From contig CM072515.1 in NCBI GenBank assembly GCA_036898135.1, positions 75,301,072 to 75,365,071 on the forward strand: a stretch of 64,000 nt of DNA. Direction: 5' to 3'. Shown here one piece after another: positions 10,741-22,784 of this stretch. A program made the translations under genes and the position numbers. The notes beneath the pieces are model-generated. The model was not told the DNA's origin. It did no database searches and saw only the letters and a program-made list of their open reading frames with translations. The stretch's first letter is position 1. The number at the start of each line of letters is the position of its first letter. The stretch comes from Oncomelania hupensis. Lineage: Eukaryota > Mollusca > Gastropoda > Littorinimorpha > Pomatiopsidae.

Positions 10741-11379
10741 TCTATGGGCAACCATGAGAGTGTACAGCATCAGCCCTATAACTATTGAAGTCATCCAAAG
10801 CCTGTATGACAAGGCTACCAGTGCAGTTCTCCACAACAGCGCCATCGGAAACTGGTACAGAACAACAATTGGTGTGCGTCAGAGATGCATACTCTCTCCA
10901 ACACTCTTCAACATCTTCCTAGAGCGCATCATGTCAGGTGCACTTGCAGATCCCGAAGGCACAGTCAGCATAGGGGGAAGAGCAATCTCCAACCTTCGTT
11001 TTGCGGATGACATTGATGGATTGGCTGGAGAGGAACAAGAACTTGAACAGCTGGTACAGAGGCTTGACACCACCTCCAGAACCTATGGAATGGAAATAAG
11101 TGCAGAGAAGACCAAAATTATTATCAACAACACCAATGGCATCAATATGGACATCAAAGTCCAAGGTCAGTCCCTCAACACAGTGCATAGCTTCAAATAT
11201 TTAGAAGCCATTGTATCAGACAATGGGTCCCGACAGGAAGTCCTCTCCAGGATCGCACAAACAACTGCTGCCCTGGCAAGATTGAAGCCCATTTGGAAAG
11301 ACAGGACCATCAATCTACATTCCAAGGTAAGACTGCTGCGCTTCCTTGTCATCTCCATCTTCCTATACGCTTGCGAAAC
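10741..11379 (+). pseudogene. RTE-like LINE reverse transcriptase fragment (plus arm of a fold-back)
   Basis: Part of an RT domain: SLYDKATSAVLHNSAIGNW, then GVRQRCILSPTLFNIF, then RFADDIDGLAGEEQ with the catalytic Asp pair near residue 80, and a piece of the thumb ending LRFLVISIFLYACE. It stops abruptly at 11379, where the sequence turns over to the opposite strand of the same family. It matches 20250-20880 of the minus-strand copy. It has neither endonuclease nor C-terminus, so it is not functional. Confidence 0.85.
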
Positions 11380-12235
11380 ATGACAAGGAAGCGCAGCAGC
11401 CTTACTTTGGCGTGTAGACTGATGGTCCTGTCTTTCCAAATGGGCTGCAACCTTGTCAGGGCAGCAGATGTTTGAGCGATCCTGGAGAGGCCTCGGACTT
11501 TGATGTCCGTGTTATTGGTCATCATTTTGGTCTTCTCTGCAATTATTTCCATTCTAAAGGCTCTGGAGGTGGTGTCAAGCCCTTTTTAAGAAGAATTATG
11601 GGTCCATGGTGTAGGCCACTCCCAACTCTGCCAGATCTTGTTCAGATAATGGTGAGGGCGTCAATCATCGATGCTCAACTTCTTGCTGTTGTTCTTGTTC
11701 AGACTGTTCTCTATTTTCTGGCATTGATCTTTTATCCAGTTCTCCTTTACTGTGCGCATGCATTTTTGGATGTCATTGTTGATTTTTCAGTAGGCAACAG
11801 CTCTCTGTGAGGTGTTCTTTTTCTTTTTAATCTCTCTTCCTTTGTTACACAGGTCCAAAAGTTCAGATGTGATCCACGGTTTCTTCTTTGGGCGGTGCTT
11901 GCCAAGAATCTCAGGGGCGGCATCTGTCACATCTGAGTTAAAGGCGGTGGTCATGGTGTTGATATCTACTTCATCAGTTCCTAAAATGAGCAGTGGTGCA
12001 AATTTCCTCCGGGTCTTGCAGTTTGTCCAGGTTGAACTTCAGTCTGGTGCTCTTTGCTGTATTTACTCTTTTTAAGAGGAGCCGGAAATACATCGTCACG
12101 AGATCGTGGTCACTTCCGATGTCTGCACCTGGAAAAGTGCGTGTCCTTCCAATGTTAACACTTGATCTGAAGCGTTTCTTGACCATGATGTAGTCTAAAG
12201 GCAAGCGGCTATTAGAAGACGGAAAATTATTGAAG
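11380..12235 (-). pseudogene. RTE-like LINE, endonuclease-to-RT fragment (minus arm of a fold-back)
   Basis: Read on the minus strand from 12235. The end of an APE-type endonuclease (GRTRTFPGADIGSDHDLV, carrying the SDH catalytic motif) is followed by a linker, then the start of RT (about 11600-11640), then a jump to the RT thumb (about 11585-11380). Much of the RT core is deleted. The last 200 bases are the inverted complement of 11069-11352. The endonuclease piece shows that the family has an APE nuclease as well as RT. Confidence 0.8.
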
Positions 12236-12602
12236 TGAGAGAGGAAACTGGAGTACCCGGAAAAACCGATGGATTTTTGACGCTAAAATGTGGTAGATTG
12301 GGGCCCTTTAAGGAAGTGCTAAACATAAAATGAAACATGAAATGGCGCAACACTGAGATCTGCTAGCAATCTAAATTCCAATATTTTGAATTCTTTGACT
12401 ATCGCTCACCTATTAAAAGAAAGTGAAAAACTTATAACTTTCAAAGTAAGTACACACATTTTCAGTTTATTAAAAACCTTTTTTTAAGAGTACAATACTG
12501 GCCAAGGATAAAAATAAGACATCAAGCACTACTATTCATATCATATCACAATACAATTAATTAACAATAAATAAAATTCATGATTAATCATTTATCACTC
12601 AC
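12236..12602. other. No gene seen
   Basis: AT-rich sequence. At about 12240-12275 lies ggagtacccggaaaaacc, a motif related to one at 42735-42750 (gagtattcggagaaaccc). Nothing codes convincingly. Confidence 0.5.
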
Positions 12603-12694
12603 CTAGTAATAGTAGAAGTAGTAGTAGTAGTAATAGTAGTAGTAGTAGTAGTATCATTAGTAGTAGCAGTAGTAGTAATAATAGTAGTACCACT

Positions 12695-12741
<47 letters not shown>

Positions 12742-12753
12742 TATTACTACTAG

Positions 12754-12786
<33 letters not shown>

Positions 12787-12798
12787 AACTACTACTAC

Positions 12799-12849
<51 letters not shown>

Positions 12850-12852
12850 TTC
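12603..12852. repeat. Compound trinucleotide microsatellite (TAG, ATC, ACT, ATT)
   Basis: Four consecutive blocks of different trinucleotides: TAG-type to about 12690, ATC to about 12740, ACT to about 12800, then ATT to 12848. It sits immediately 5' of the intact LINE and may have been seeded by it. Confidence 0.95.
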
Positions 12853-12902
12853 TTCTTCATAGTATTCTTCTCAAGTATTGTATATCCAGAAGAACATTTT
12901 GA

Positions 12903-15900
12903 TTGGTCATTGAGCTTAATGCTCATATTTTTAAACATTTTATTGAACACGAAACATGTTGTGTGTTGGCACTGCAGTCATTGGATGTTCATAAATTTAA
13001 ATTACCTAAACTGGATAATTACTACTATCCTCCATTATTTAGTTTTAATCCTGAAAATATGAAAATTCAGACTGCAATTTACATCAGGTGTGATTTATCA
13101 TATTCATCAATTGAATCGTTTCCTGTTGTAAAAGACACTAAAGATGTATACGCTACTGGAGCATGTGTTAAAATAAGCGATAGTTGTATAATTAATGTAT
13201 TATCAGTTTATTTCCCAAATGGTCCTAAAAATGACAATTCTGACTGGATTAAGAACTTTGATTTTTCTAAAGGTAATTGGGCCATTTTAGGAGATTTTAA
13301 TGCTCACTCACCATTATGGGAAAAAGATTGCAAGATCGTTACTTGTAATCGTTTGGTTGAAAATATTGTTGATTCAAAATTAGTATTATTAAATGATGGT
13401 AATGTGACAAGAATTCCAGATATTTCGTCACACAGACCTACAGCAATAGATTTGTCTCTTTTGTCAGGTAATATTGCATTAACTTGCAAATGGCATATTG
13501 AGGAAGACTGTTTAGGTAGTGACCATTTACCGATTTTGATTGATTTAAATCAAAATGTTATTAGTAATGACACTAATGTTGAAGACAAAATTCCAAAATT
13601 TTTATATCATCATGCAAATTGGGAAATGTTTTATAATTATTTAAATGTTTTTCCATGTAATGAAATTTTACAAGATGATATTAACATTTTCTATGAAACA
13701 TTTAGAGAAGTAATTTTACAAGCTGCTGATCATTTCATTCCGAAAGTTCAAACAAAAAAACATATTGAACGGCATGGAAATTCATGGTGGAATGATGAAT
13801 GTAAAAACGCAGTAAAAAAGAAAAAAGAAAAATTTAAAAATTGGATTAAAAATAAGACAGAAGCAAATTTTTCAGAAATGAAACTGGCTAAAATTCAGTG
13901 TAACAGAGTAATTGCAAAAGCTAAAAAGGACCACTGGATTGAATTTTGTGAAAAAGAAGTATTAGAATCTAAAGATTTGCATAAAGTATGGAAAAAAGTA
14001 AGAGATATTAAAAATATTTATAGATCACAACTATATCCGGTAAAATTAGAAAATAACTTATTTCCCTCTTCGACAGATAAGGCGGAAGCATTTGTAAATT
14101 TTTTCTCAGAAAATAGTTTAACAAATAATTTAAGTGAAAATATTTTAAAATGTAGAATTGATAGTGAAAATAAGGAGGAATATAAAGACCCTTTACCCGA
14201 CAATAATTTATATATAAATAGTCCCATTACTTTTGAAGAAGTATTAGATACATTAGATTCGTTTGTAAATAATAATTCTGCGGTTGGTATTGATGGCGTT
14301 TCATATCAAATGTTAAATCATTTACCTTTAAAATGGAAACAATTATTGCATTCACTTTTCCAAAAATGTTGGGAAAGTGGAACTGTACCGTATTATTGGA
14401 AACAGTCAGTGATAATTCCCATTATAAAACAAGGTAAAACATCAAAATCTATAAATAATTATAGACCAATTGCATTAACATCACATGTTGGCAAATTAAT
14501 GGAAAAAATAATAAATCAGAGATTGTTATATTTCTGTGACAAAAATAATATTATTCCTGTTCATCAAGCAGGATTTCGTAAAGGTCGTAGCACAACTGAC
14601 CATTTAGTCAAACTTTCTTTAAATATTAAAAAACAATTCTCAAAAAGAAAGAGTTTATTAGCAACATTTTTTGATGTAAAAAAAGCGTACGATAGTGTTT
14701 GGCATGCCAGATTATTATACAAATTAAATTCAATAGGTCTTAATGGTCACATTTATTATTATATAAAAAGCTTACTTTCAGAAAGATGTATTTGTACGAA
14801 AGTTGGAAAAACATATTCATCTAACAGACGTATAAATATGGGCATTCCACAAGGTTCTATTATTGCACCATTACTTTTTAATATTCTAATTTATGACCTT
14901 CCTTCTGCATTATCAAAAAACACACATGTAGTGCAATATGCAGATGATATTGCGATTTGGTTAAATACAAAAATTAGAAAACATACAAATAAAACAAATA
15001 TTAAATATATTGAGAAAATATATCAAAAGGAAATTAACAGTTTGGTTGCTTATATGTCAGAAAATGGTTTAGAGCTTTCTGGAGAAAAGACAAGTCTAAT
15101 GTTGTTCAATAACGGGGAAAATCCTAAAATGTTACCAGAAATAAAACTTAATGGTCAAAATTTATCATACAAACAAAATATAAAATTTTTAGGTGTTTAT
15201 TTTACACCTAAATTAAATTGGAAATATCATATTGAATATTTAATTAATAAAGCAAGACAAAGATTAAATTTATTAAAAATCATAAGTACACAGCCGTTTA
15301 GCCATGACACAAAAACTTTACTGCATTTGGCTACATCATTAGTGAGATCCAAATTAATTTACGGACAAGAGATATATTTTTCTGCACCTTTATATCTTAT
15401 CAACAAATTACAAAGCGTTGACAGCAAATCGATAAAATTGGCTTTGGGTGTACCAGTTCATACTAATACTCATAATACATATAAAGAATCAGGTATATTA
15501 TCTTTAGCTGAGCAGCGTAAATTAGCCACTTCAAAATATGTAATTAGATGTTTGTCTGTAAAAAATTCAGTAACAGATGAAATTTTGAATGTGAGCAGTG
15601 TGGATTATCCCAAAAGAGCTCAAACTATTCCCTATATTCAAACAATTAAAGATTATACACAAGATATTATGGCAGCCTGCAATATTGATATTACTTCAAT
15701 TTCAGTATTACCAGTTATTCCAAAATTTCCACCTTGGGAACATTTAAATGCACATTTTGACATAGATTATACTGATTTAAAGAAAACTGAGAATTGTCAA
15801 ATTTTAAAATGTGAAGTTACAGAACACTTAAATAATAACTATTCAAATCATTTAAAAGCATTCACTGATGGTAGTGTTTTGGATTCATCAAACTGTGGAG

Positions 15901-16619
15901 CAGGATTTTTCATACCTTATTTAAATATTCAAAAGTCTTTCTATCTTGGTCACGGGTTTTCAATATTTACGTGTGAATTATATGCAATAATGATGGTTCT
16001 AGAATACATACTCAACATTCCTTCTGAAATATTTAATATATTAATTTGTGTTGACTCTAAATCAGTGCTTTATGCTTTAAAAAATTGGAATTGTAGAAAG
16101 AGAACAGATATAATGTTTGAAGTAAGATATCTTATTCATAGTATTAGAATTAGAGGTATTGGAATTACATTTTGTTGGGTCCCATCACATTTAGAGATTT
16201 ATGGTAATGAAATTTCAGATAAATTGGCCAAACAAGGTGCAATGAAAAGTGAGCATACAGTCTTTAATTCTAATGTGAAATTAGCTCAATTTGAATATTA
16301 TTCGTTATTAGAACAACACTTTACTAATATAATACCTAAAGTAAATATTGTTAGTTGTTCCAGAACTATTGCTAGATTAGTATATAAGCTACGTTTGAAT
16401 TCATGGTGTACAAAATATTTGAAAAATGTTACTTGTATATGTGCTGGAACTATTTCCTTACAACATATATTATTTGATTGTACTGTTTTAACAGCACTGT
16501 ACAAAGAAAATGGAATTATTTTATGTGAACAAGATGATATTAGAGTCATCTTATATAGTTCGATGTTACAGGACATCGCACGTATCATTGTCGGAACAGA
16601 TTTATTTAAGTTACTATAA
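12903..16619 (+). CDS. I-type LINE polyprotein: endonuclease - reverse transcriptase - RNase H
   Basis: An uninterrupted 1238-codon frame. It holds an APE-type endonuclease (LGDFNAHSPLW near residue 130, SDHLP near 205), a reverse transcriptase (NNYRPIALTSHVGKL near 517, FDVKKAYDSVW, MGIPQGS, YADD near 677), an RNase H (FTDGS near 985, ELYAI, VDSKSVLYAL, WVPSHLEIYGNEISDKLA) and a C-terminal Cys/His segment. It would nick target DNA and prime cDNA synthesis there. The frame begins after a TGA at 12900-12902 and the listed start is a TTG; the first ATG is at 13059. The endonuclease's usual first strand is missing, so the element is 5'-truncated and has no ORF1. RNase H with APE nuclease points to the I/Nimb-like group. 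Coding is very AT-rich compared with the neighbouring elements. Confidence 0.9.
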   Translation: MVIELNAHIFKHFIEHETCCVLALQSLDVHKFKLPKLDNYYYPPLFSFNPENMKIQTAIYIRCDLSYSSIESFPVVKDTKDVYATGACVKISDSCIINVLSVYFPNGPKNDNSDWIKNFDFSKGNWAILGDFNAHSPLWEKDCKIVTCNRLVENIVDSKLVLLNDGNVTRIPDISSHRPTAIDLSLLSGNIALTCKWHIEEDCLGSDHLPILIDLNQNVISNDTNVEDKIPKFLYHHANWEMFYNYLNVFPCNEILQDDINIFYETFREVILQAADHFIPKVQTKKHIERHGNSWWNDECKNAVKKKKEKFKNWIKNKTEANFSEMKLAKIQCNRVIAKAKKDHWIEFCEKEVLESKDLHKVWKKVRDIKNIYRSQLYPVKLENNLFPSSTDKAEAFVNFFSENSLTNNLSENILKCRIDSENKEEYKDPLPDNNLYINSPITFEEVLDTLDSFVNNNSAVGIDGVSYQMLNHLPLKWKQLLHSLFQKCWESGTVPYYWKQSVIIPIIKQGKTSKSINNYRPIALTSHVGKLMEKIINQRLLYFCDKNNIIPVHQAGFRKGRSTTDHLVKLSLNIKKQFSKRKSLLATFFDVKKAYDSVWHARLLYKLNSIGLNGHIYYYIKSLLSERCICTKVGKTYSSNRRINMGIPQGSIIAPLLFNILIYDLPSALSKNTHVVQYADDIAIWLNTKIRKHTNKTNIKYIEKIYQKEINSLVAYMSENGLELSGEKTSLMLFNNGENPKMLPEIKLNGQNLSYKQNIKFLGVYFTPKLNWKYHIEYLINKARQRLNLLKIISTQPFSHDTKTLLHLATSLVRSKLIYGQEIYFSAPLYLINKLQSVDSKSIKLALGVPVHTNTHNTYKESGILSLAEQRKLATSKYVIRCLSVKNSVTDEILNVSSVDYPKRAQTIPYIQTIKDYTQDIMAACNIDITSISVLPVIPKFPPWEHLNAHFDIDYTDLKKTENCQILKCEVTEHLNNNYSNHLKAFTDGSVLDSSNCGAGFFIPYLNIQKSFYLGHGFSIFTCELYAIMMVLEYILNIPSEIFNILICVDSKSVLYALKNWNCRKRTDIMFEVRYLIHSIRIRGIGITFCWVPSHLEIYGNEISDKLAKQGAMKSEHTVFNSNVKLAQFEYYSLLEQHFTNIIPKVNIVSCSRTIARLVYKLRLNSWCTKYLKNVTCICAGTISLQHILFDCTVLTALYKENGIILCEQDDIRVILYSSMLQDIARIIVGTDLFKLL

Positions 16620-17430
16620 TTAACAATTTCTATTTGTTTGTTTGTTTCTTTGTTTGTTATGGTTGTCTAAAATCACATTGTTGTGAAAAGACGTTAAATT
16701 AAAATATTGAATTGAATTGATCATAGATTTAATTAGAAGTCATGAATTATTCAATTTCTTCTAATGTTTTGTTTGTTTGTTGTTTTAATTTTTAACAATT
16801 AGTCCAGCAATTTTTAAAAAAAAAAATTCTTTGTACCTATTTTATTTAATTAAGCATTAAAAGTTTTAATAAATATTTATTAATTATTTATTTTGGTATG
16901 GGAGGGGAAGGAAGGGAGTGGGGGGAATTATTTATTAATTTGTTTTAATTTTGAGGATTTTTTAATTGTAGTATTTTTGTTAATAGTTTTTAATTTATTT
17001 ATTTAATTTTTTATTTTATTATTATTATTTTTTTATTTAATTTTTTTTTTAATTTTATTATTATTATTATTATTATTTTTTTTTTTTAATGAGGTGTGGA
17101 GGGGTAGAGGCCTGCAGGCCAAACTTCAACTTTCTGTAAGATGCAAAATAACATTTATAAGTACTTCGTTCTTCACAGGTGAAGTTGAAAGGTTCCACTG
17201 TTTATTTTTTAATTTTTTAAAATTGGTTTCTTAATGTGAACTAATTGTTATAAAGGAATGTATGTTGTTAAAAATGTATGTATATGTCAGTAGTATGATA
17301 ATTTTTATGGTTTGATAATGTGGAAAATATCTATGATGTGCACATGGTAGATTTCGTAAATTGTTTATGTTACATCAGTAGAACTTATGTTAATCTGATG
17401 AATAAAAATTGATACAACAACAACAACAAA
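16620..17430 (+). other. 3' UTR of the I-type LINE and AT-rich flank
   Basis: After the stop come TTTG repeats, then gaaaagacgttaaat and the tail attgaattgaattga (to about 16720), a plausible element 3' end. Beyond lies T-rich DNA with TTA runs, then about 17090-17430 ending aataaaaattgataca plus an ACA repeat. That second stretch also looks like a LINE 3' end, so either the UTR is long or a second retroposon fragment follows. Confidence 0.5.
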
Positions 17431-17609
17431 ACTTCTTCTTCTTCTACTTCTTGCCTCTTTCCAAAACATAATTTCTTTCTATATTTTTAGTTGTGTTGGG
17501 AAGTACTGTTTTGTTATCTCTCATGGATGATTAGTCAACCTGATTAGCTTAGCCCCAAAATGTCAATCGTTTGGTTTTGTCTGATCTTTGTCAAAATTAG
17601 CATTTCTTT

Positions 17610-18031
17610 GGCACGGTGGTCTAATGGTAGTGCTTTGGCTTGCGGATCTGAAAGTCCCGGGTTCGAGCCCTGGCCGGGCCATTGTGTTGTGTCCCTGGGA
17701 TAGACACTTTACTCCCGTTTCCTACTCCTTCGGATGAGAGTATAAACCGAGGTCTAGTCTGTGTGTCGCATACATTCCACCATAACGGACTTTAAACATC
17801 CTGACGATCATGTCCTAGACGAGTGAGTGCCGGTAACAAGAAAACACCCAGCATGCACTTGGTCCTTCTCCCCCATCCCTGGCTGGCCAGGATAGTGCTC
17901 AGTTGTCCGGGCGTCAGACCATGCGCCCAAAGGCTGCGGGTGGGCGTCTCGGGCGGTTTGAGGTAGATCCTGTATTGGCCAGCGCCTAGAGTCTGGTCAA
18001 GTACGGCGAGATAAGTGCGCTATTAAAAAAA
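17610..18031 (+). mobile_element. SINE family A, apparently full length
   Basis: The tRNA-like head carries an A box (tggtctaatggtag, about 17617) and a B box (gggttcgagccct, about 17661). A body of about 300 bp ends gagataagtgcgctatta and a short A run. Other copies are at 3211-3512 and 8335-9217. Pol III transcription from the head and mobilisation by a partner LINE are family knowledge. The B box differs from consensus at one position. Confidence 0.88.
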
Positions 18032-18158
18032 ATCCTCAATAATAATTACAGGCTAACCCATTTCGTTTGTTTGTCATTGCATTAAGCATATATATCAACA
18101 CACGGCGTCACGTCTTTCCGTCTTTCGTTTTGTTCTTTCTTGAGGTCAGTATGGCGGA

Positions 18159-18236
18159 AGAGTGAGAGAGGGCCGTGAGGTGCGGCGTAAGAGTGAGAGA
18201 GGGCCGTGAGGTGCGGCGTAAGAGTGAGAGAGGGGA
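18159..18236. repeat. 31-bp tandem repeat, about 2.5 copies
   Basis: The unit begins agagtgagagagggccgtga and repeats at 18159, 18190 and 18221. Confidence 0.85.
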
Positions 18237-18599
18237 GAGTGAGATGGAGGTAAGGTTCTTCCTTTCGTTCCTTGTGTGGTTTGGTGAGCGAGAAGGTGGG
18301 AGGGAAGGGGGAGGAGGGGGGAGGATTAGTAGTGGCGATCAATCTTTTGATATTTTTAAAGTTTTAAAATAAAGGTTAACTCGAAAACAAACACAAAAAT
18401 ACGGCTACTGGTGATTCTAAGTTTGCTTATTAGGGTACGGAATTATTCAAACCATTCATTTCCTTGTCTTACTTTTCAGGTCAGCTAAAGTCAATCGTAC
18501 CTTACAATCATATGTTACGTTGGTGATTGCGCAAGACTACTAAAAATGTAGGCTACAAAAAACGTAAAAACGCAGACTACATTGGGTAATCCTTCTTTC

Positions 18600-18606
<7 letters not shown>

Positions 18607-18668
<62 letters not shown>

Positions 18669-18691
18669 TAAGATAAGATAAGATAAGATAA
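18607..18691. repeat. (GA)n followed by (AGATA)n
   Basis: About 58 bp of GA repeats, then about five AGATA units. On the minus strand the latter form the 3' tail of the LINE fragment next door. Confidence 0.93.
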
Positions 18692-19210
18692 CAATTTTAT
18701 TTAACAAGGGTAAAAGATTAAGCACTGGGTGTGCTTTTTTGCATCCTGCCCTTGGGGCTTGTAACAATAGCAATTAGTATAACAAAATAACTTCATAACA
18801 ATAATAACAGAATGTAACAATATAATTAAAATATGCGCACGTGTGCATCCACTCCTCTCTTCCGTTCCACATACACACACAAACATACACACAACTTATG
18901 TAAAACAATCTAATGAAAGTTATGAGAGTAAGAACTCTTGCAAATTAGCTAATTAACTAAGTTCAACGTGCTGTAAAAGATTGTGTCTAAAGGATGTGTA
19001 TTTAGTGACTGCACTGCGGAGAACTTCTGGAAAGTTATTCCATAAAGTGGAGCCTGAATATGACAGACTGGTTTTAAAAAGATCAATTCTTGGAAATGGG
19101 ATATTTAGTTTGGTAGAAAATCTGGCAGTTTTCCTAGAAAATAGAGAAGAAAGATAGGAGGGTGTTTTACCAGAAAGGATCTTGTGCATGAACATTCCCT
19201 TATTAAATTT
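18692..19210 (-). pseudogene. LINE C-terminus and 3' UTR with TTATC-repeat tail
   Basis: The minus-strand frame 19195-18953 encodes FMHKILSGKTPSYLSSLF, then SLSYSGSTLWNNFP and a short end. This is the C-terminal pattern of CR1/L2-like LINE polymerases. A 3' UTR of about 260 bp and a pentanucleotide tail (TTATC) follow to about 18668. No RT core is present, so this is a heavily 5'-truncated copy. It lies exactly between two long GA arrays. Confidence 0.7.
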
Positions 19211-19227
19211 TAATCTGTTGGCAAGAG

Positions 19228-19795
<568 letters not shown>

Positions 19796-21565
19796 ATTAT
19801 CCTATCCAATCCTATCCAATACTATCCTGTCCCGTAACCCTGAGGTCGTAGGGGCACCACAGATGATCGTTTAACCAGCATACTCCATCTTTCTCTGTCC
19901 TCAGCAGCCCTGATGGCTTCGCTCAGTGTCAAACCAGTCCATTCTCGAATGTTGTCCTCCCACCTCTTTTTCGGTCTCCCTCTTCTTCTACCTCCTTGCA
20001 CTGTGCCTTGCAGAATAGTCTTTGCAAGGCCTGATGATCTGGTGACGTGGCCATACCATCGGAGTTTCCGTTTCTTCACCACTGTGAGCAGATCATCGTA
20101 TTGTCCAATGGCTTGTGTGATGGTCTGTCGGACTTCGTCGTTGGTGATGTGTTGGGTATAGCAAATGCCCAGAAGTCTTCTGTAGCACCTCATCTCCATG
20201 CTTTGTATTCTTCGTTGGAGATCTGCTGTGAGGGTCCATGCTTCGCAAGCATATAGGAAGATGGAGATGACAAGGGAGCGCAGCAGTCTTACTTTGGAAT
20301 GTAGACTGATGGTCCTGTCTTTCCAAATGGGCTTCAACCTTGTCAGGGCAGCAGTTGTTTGTGCGATCCTGGAGAGGACTGCCTGTCGGGACCCATTGTC
20401 TGATACAATGGCTCCCAAATATTTGAAGCTATGCATTGTGTTGAGGGATTGGCCTTGGACTTTGATGTCCGTGTTGATGCCATTGGTGTTGTTGGTCATC
20501 ATTTTGGTCTTCTCTGCACTTATTTCCATTCCATAGGCTCTGGAGGTGGTGTCAAGCCTCTGTACCAGCTGTTCAAGTTCTTGTTCCTCTCCAGCCAATC
20601 CATCAATGTCATCCGCAAAACGAAGATTGGAGATTGCTCTACCCCCTATGCTGACTGTGCCTTAATGATCTGCAAGAGCATCTGACATGATGCGCTCTAG
20701 GAAGATGTTGAAGAGTGTTGGAAAGAGTATGCATCCTTGACGCACACCGATTGTTGTTCCGAACCAGTTCCCGATGGCGCTGTTGTGGAGGACTGCATTG
20801 GTAGCCTTGTCATACAGGCTTTTGATCACTTCAATAATTTTAGGGCTGATGTTGTAAACTTTTATTGTTGCCCATAGAGCTGCATGCCAGACTCGGTCAA
20901 ACGCCTTCTTGAAGTCTATGAACACATAATATAGATGTTGTTGGTGCTTTAGGTATTTCTCACAGATTATTCTGAGGTTGAAAATCTGTTCAGTGGTACT
21001 TCGCCCTGCCCTGAATCCTGCTTGCTCTTCAGCTATGATTTGTTCAGCTTGGGGTTTCAACCTGTTGAGTATTATTTTCAGTAGGACCTTGCTGGGATGG
21101 CTGATGAGGCTGATGGTGCAGTAATTTTCACACTCCTGAAGGTTACCTTTTTTGGGAAGAGTGATGACAAGCGACTGGGTCCATGGTATAGGCCACTCCC
21201 CACTCTGCCAGATCTTGTTACAGATAATGGTGAGGGCATCAATCATCGCTTCTCCTCCTGCTTGTAGCAGTTCCGTGGGTATGTTGTCCACTCCCGCTGA
21301 CTTCCCTTTCTTTAGCGATTGCACTGCTGCCTCAACTTCTTCCCGGAGAATTGGGAGGATTTCTTCTTCTTCTCTGTTCTAGGGACATGCTAGAACTGAT
21401 GGGTCTCCATTTGGTGTATGGTTGTAAAGGTCAGAGCAGTATTCTGTCCATCTGTCCAAGACTTCTTGTTCTTCTGTAAGGCACATGCCAGACCTCCTTT
21501 GGATCTGCCAGACTTGGTTTGGATCGTGGAGACTTTGGGCTGTTTGACACTTGTTTGGCAACTCA
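19796..21565 (-). pseudogene. RTE-like LINE, RT to 3' end with GGATA-type tail
   Basis: The longest copy of this family here, 5'-truncated. Reading from 21565 there is an N-terminal linker, then an RT (KKGKSAGVDNIPTELL, FIDFKKAFDRVWH, GVRQGCILFPTLFNIF), then the catalytic FADDIDGLAGEEQ, thumb, and a C-terminal domain (RRIQSMEMRCYRRLLGICY, RWYGHVTRS, RRRGRPKKRWEDNIREWTG). Two in-frame stops break it: one near 21379 upstream of RT and one at about 20662, just before the catalytic Asp pair. The frame is the same on both sides of each stop, so these are point changes. The 3' end is a GGATA-like tail (19796-19830). The clade name is tentative. Confidence 0.88.
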
Positions 21566-21644
21566 TTGGCATTTTAAAAAAATTAACCAAGTTCCTATGT
21601 ACCTTGGTCCCTTGGCGCTGGTGCATCAACCCAAAAGAATGGAT

Positions 21645-21755
21645 CGTCGATAGCACAGGGGTAGCAGTAGTTTGTATCCCTTTACCGAAGTATGTATCTC
21701 TCTAAACAATAGCATGAATCTCAATACAAACTAATGCTATGATCCACATATTCTT
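21645..21755. repeat. Imperfect fold-back repeat (copy 1)
   Basis: The segment gatagcacaggggtagcag is followed by a partial inverted match (atacaaactaatgctatgat). The same left arm occurs at 24556-24589 with a better preserved partner, so this is a dispersed fold-back sequence. No coding content. Confidence 0.6.
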
Positions 21756-21775
21756 TCCGCTATCGCTATGCTATC

Positions 21776-21826
21776 GAGTGCTGCCCCTACGACCTCCGAG
21801 TTACGGGATAGGATAGGATAGGATAT
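21776..21826 (+). mobile_element. Terminal scrap of the GGATA-tailed RTE-like LINE
   Basis: Only the last 50 bases are present: tgcccctacgacctccgagttacggg plus GGATA repeats, matching the 3' ends at 19796 (inverted) and 23760-23803. Confidence 0.8.
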
Positions 21827-22207
21827 GCCATCGAGGACTATCCATTCTTGTTGGTTATTTCGTCTGTTGGTTACAGGTAGACTTCCCTGAATTTGTTGAA
21901 GCCACGATTTGTGTATAAGCATGTTTCTGCAGTAATATTTCACGGATATATAAGTTTATTATAATGCCTGAGGATATAAGAACTACGAAAATTTATTTTT
22001 CGATATTTTAAATCTATTCCAGATTATAAAATATTCATACAAAAAAAAAAAAACCAGCTGTTTCGGTCATTTAAACCTTTTTCAAGTAATAAAAACTAAA
22101 TAGCTCATTGTGTAAAGAGGTTTACACTGAAAAAGAAAAAAAAACTACGTCAAAGAGAACTTTAAAAAAAAAAAATTTACAATAACATAAACGGTAATTC
22201 GCGGCAA
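21827..22207. other. No gene seen
   Basis: AT-rich sequence with several A runs. Confidence 0.5.
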
Positions 22208-22482
22208 ATGTGCAGTCAGATGAATATTGACAAATACTTGTCCTATTTCAAGGAGCGTTGGGTCGACACATGGAGATGTTGTTGGATTGACACATGGGGT
22301 GTTGTTGGATCGACAAATGGGTTGTTGTTTGATCGACAAATGGGTTGTTGTTGGATCGACATTCGACAAAGGGGGCCTGTTAATGGATCGACAAAGAAGG
22401 CTGTTGTTGGATCGACAAAGGGGGCTGTTGTTGGGTCGTGAAATTGCGTTGCTATTAGGAAGAGAAATGGGTTATTGTACCG

Positions 22483-22563
<81 letters not shown>

Positions 22564-22721
22564 CTCTCACTCTCTCTTTTTTTCGCTCTCTCTCTCTCAA
22601 AGGTTAAAATGCTTTTGAGCGTTGGGTCGACAAATGGGGATGTTGTTGGATCGACAAAAGGGGCTGTTGTTGGGTCGTAAAATTGCGCTGCTATTGGGAA
22701 TAGAAATGGGTTATTGTACCA

Positions 22722-22784
<63 letters not shown>

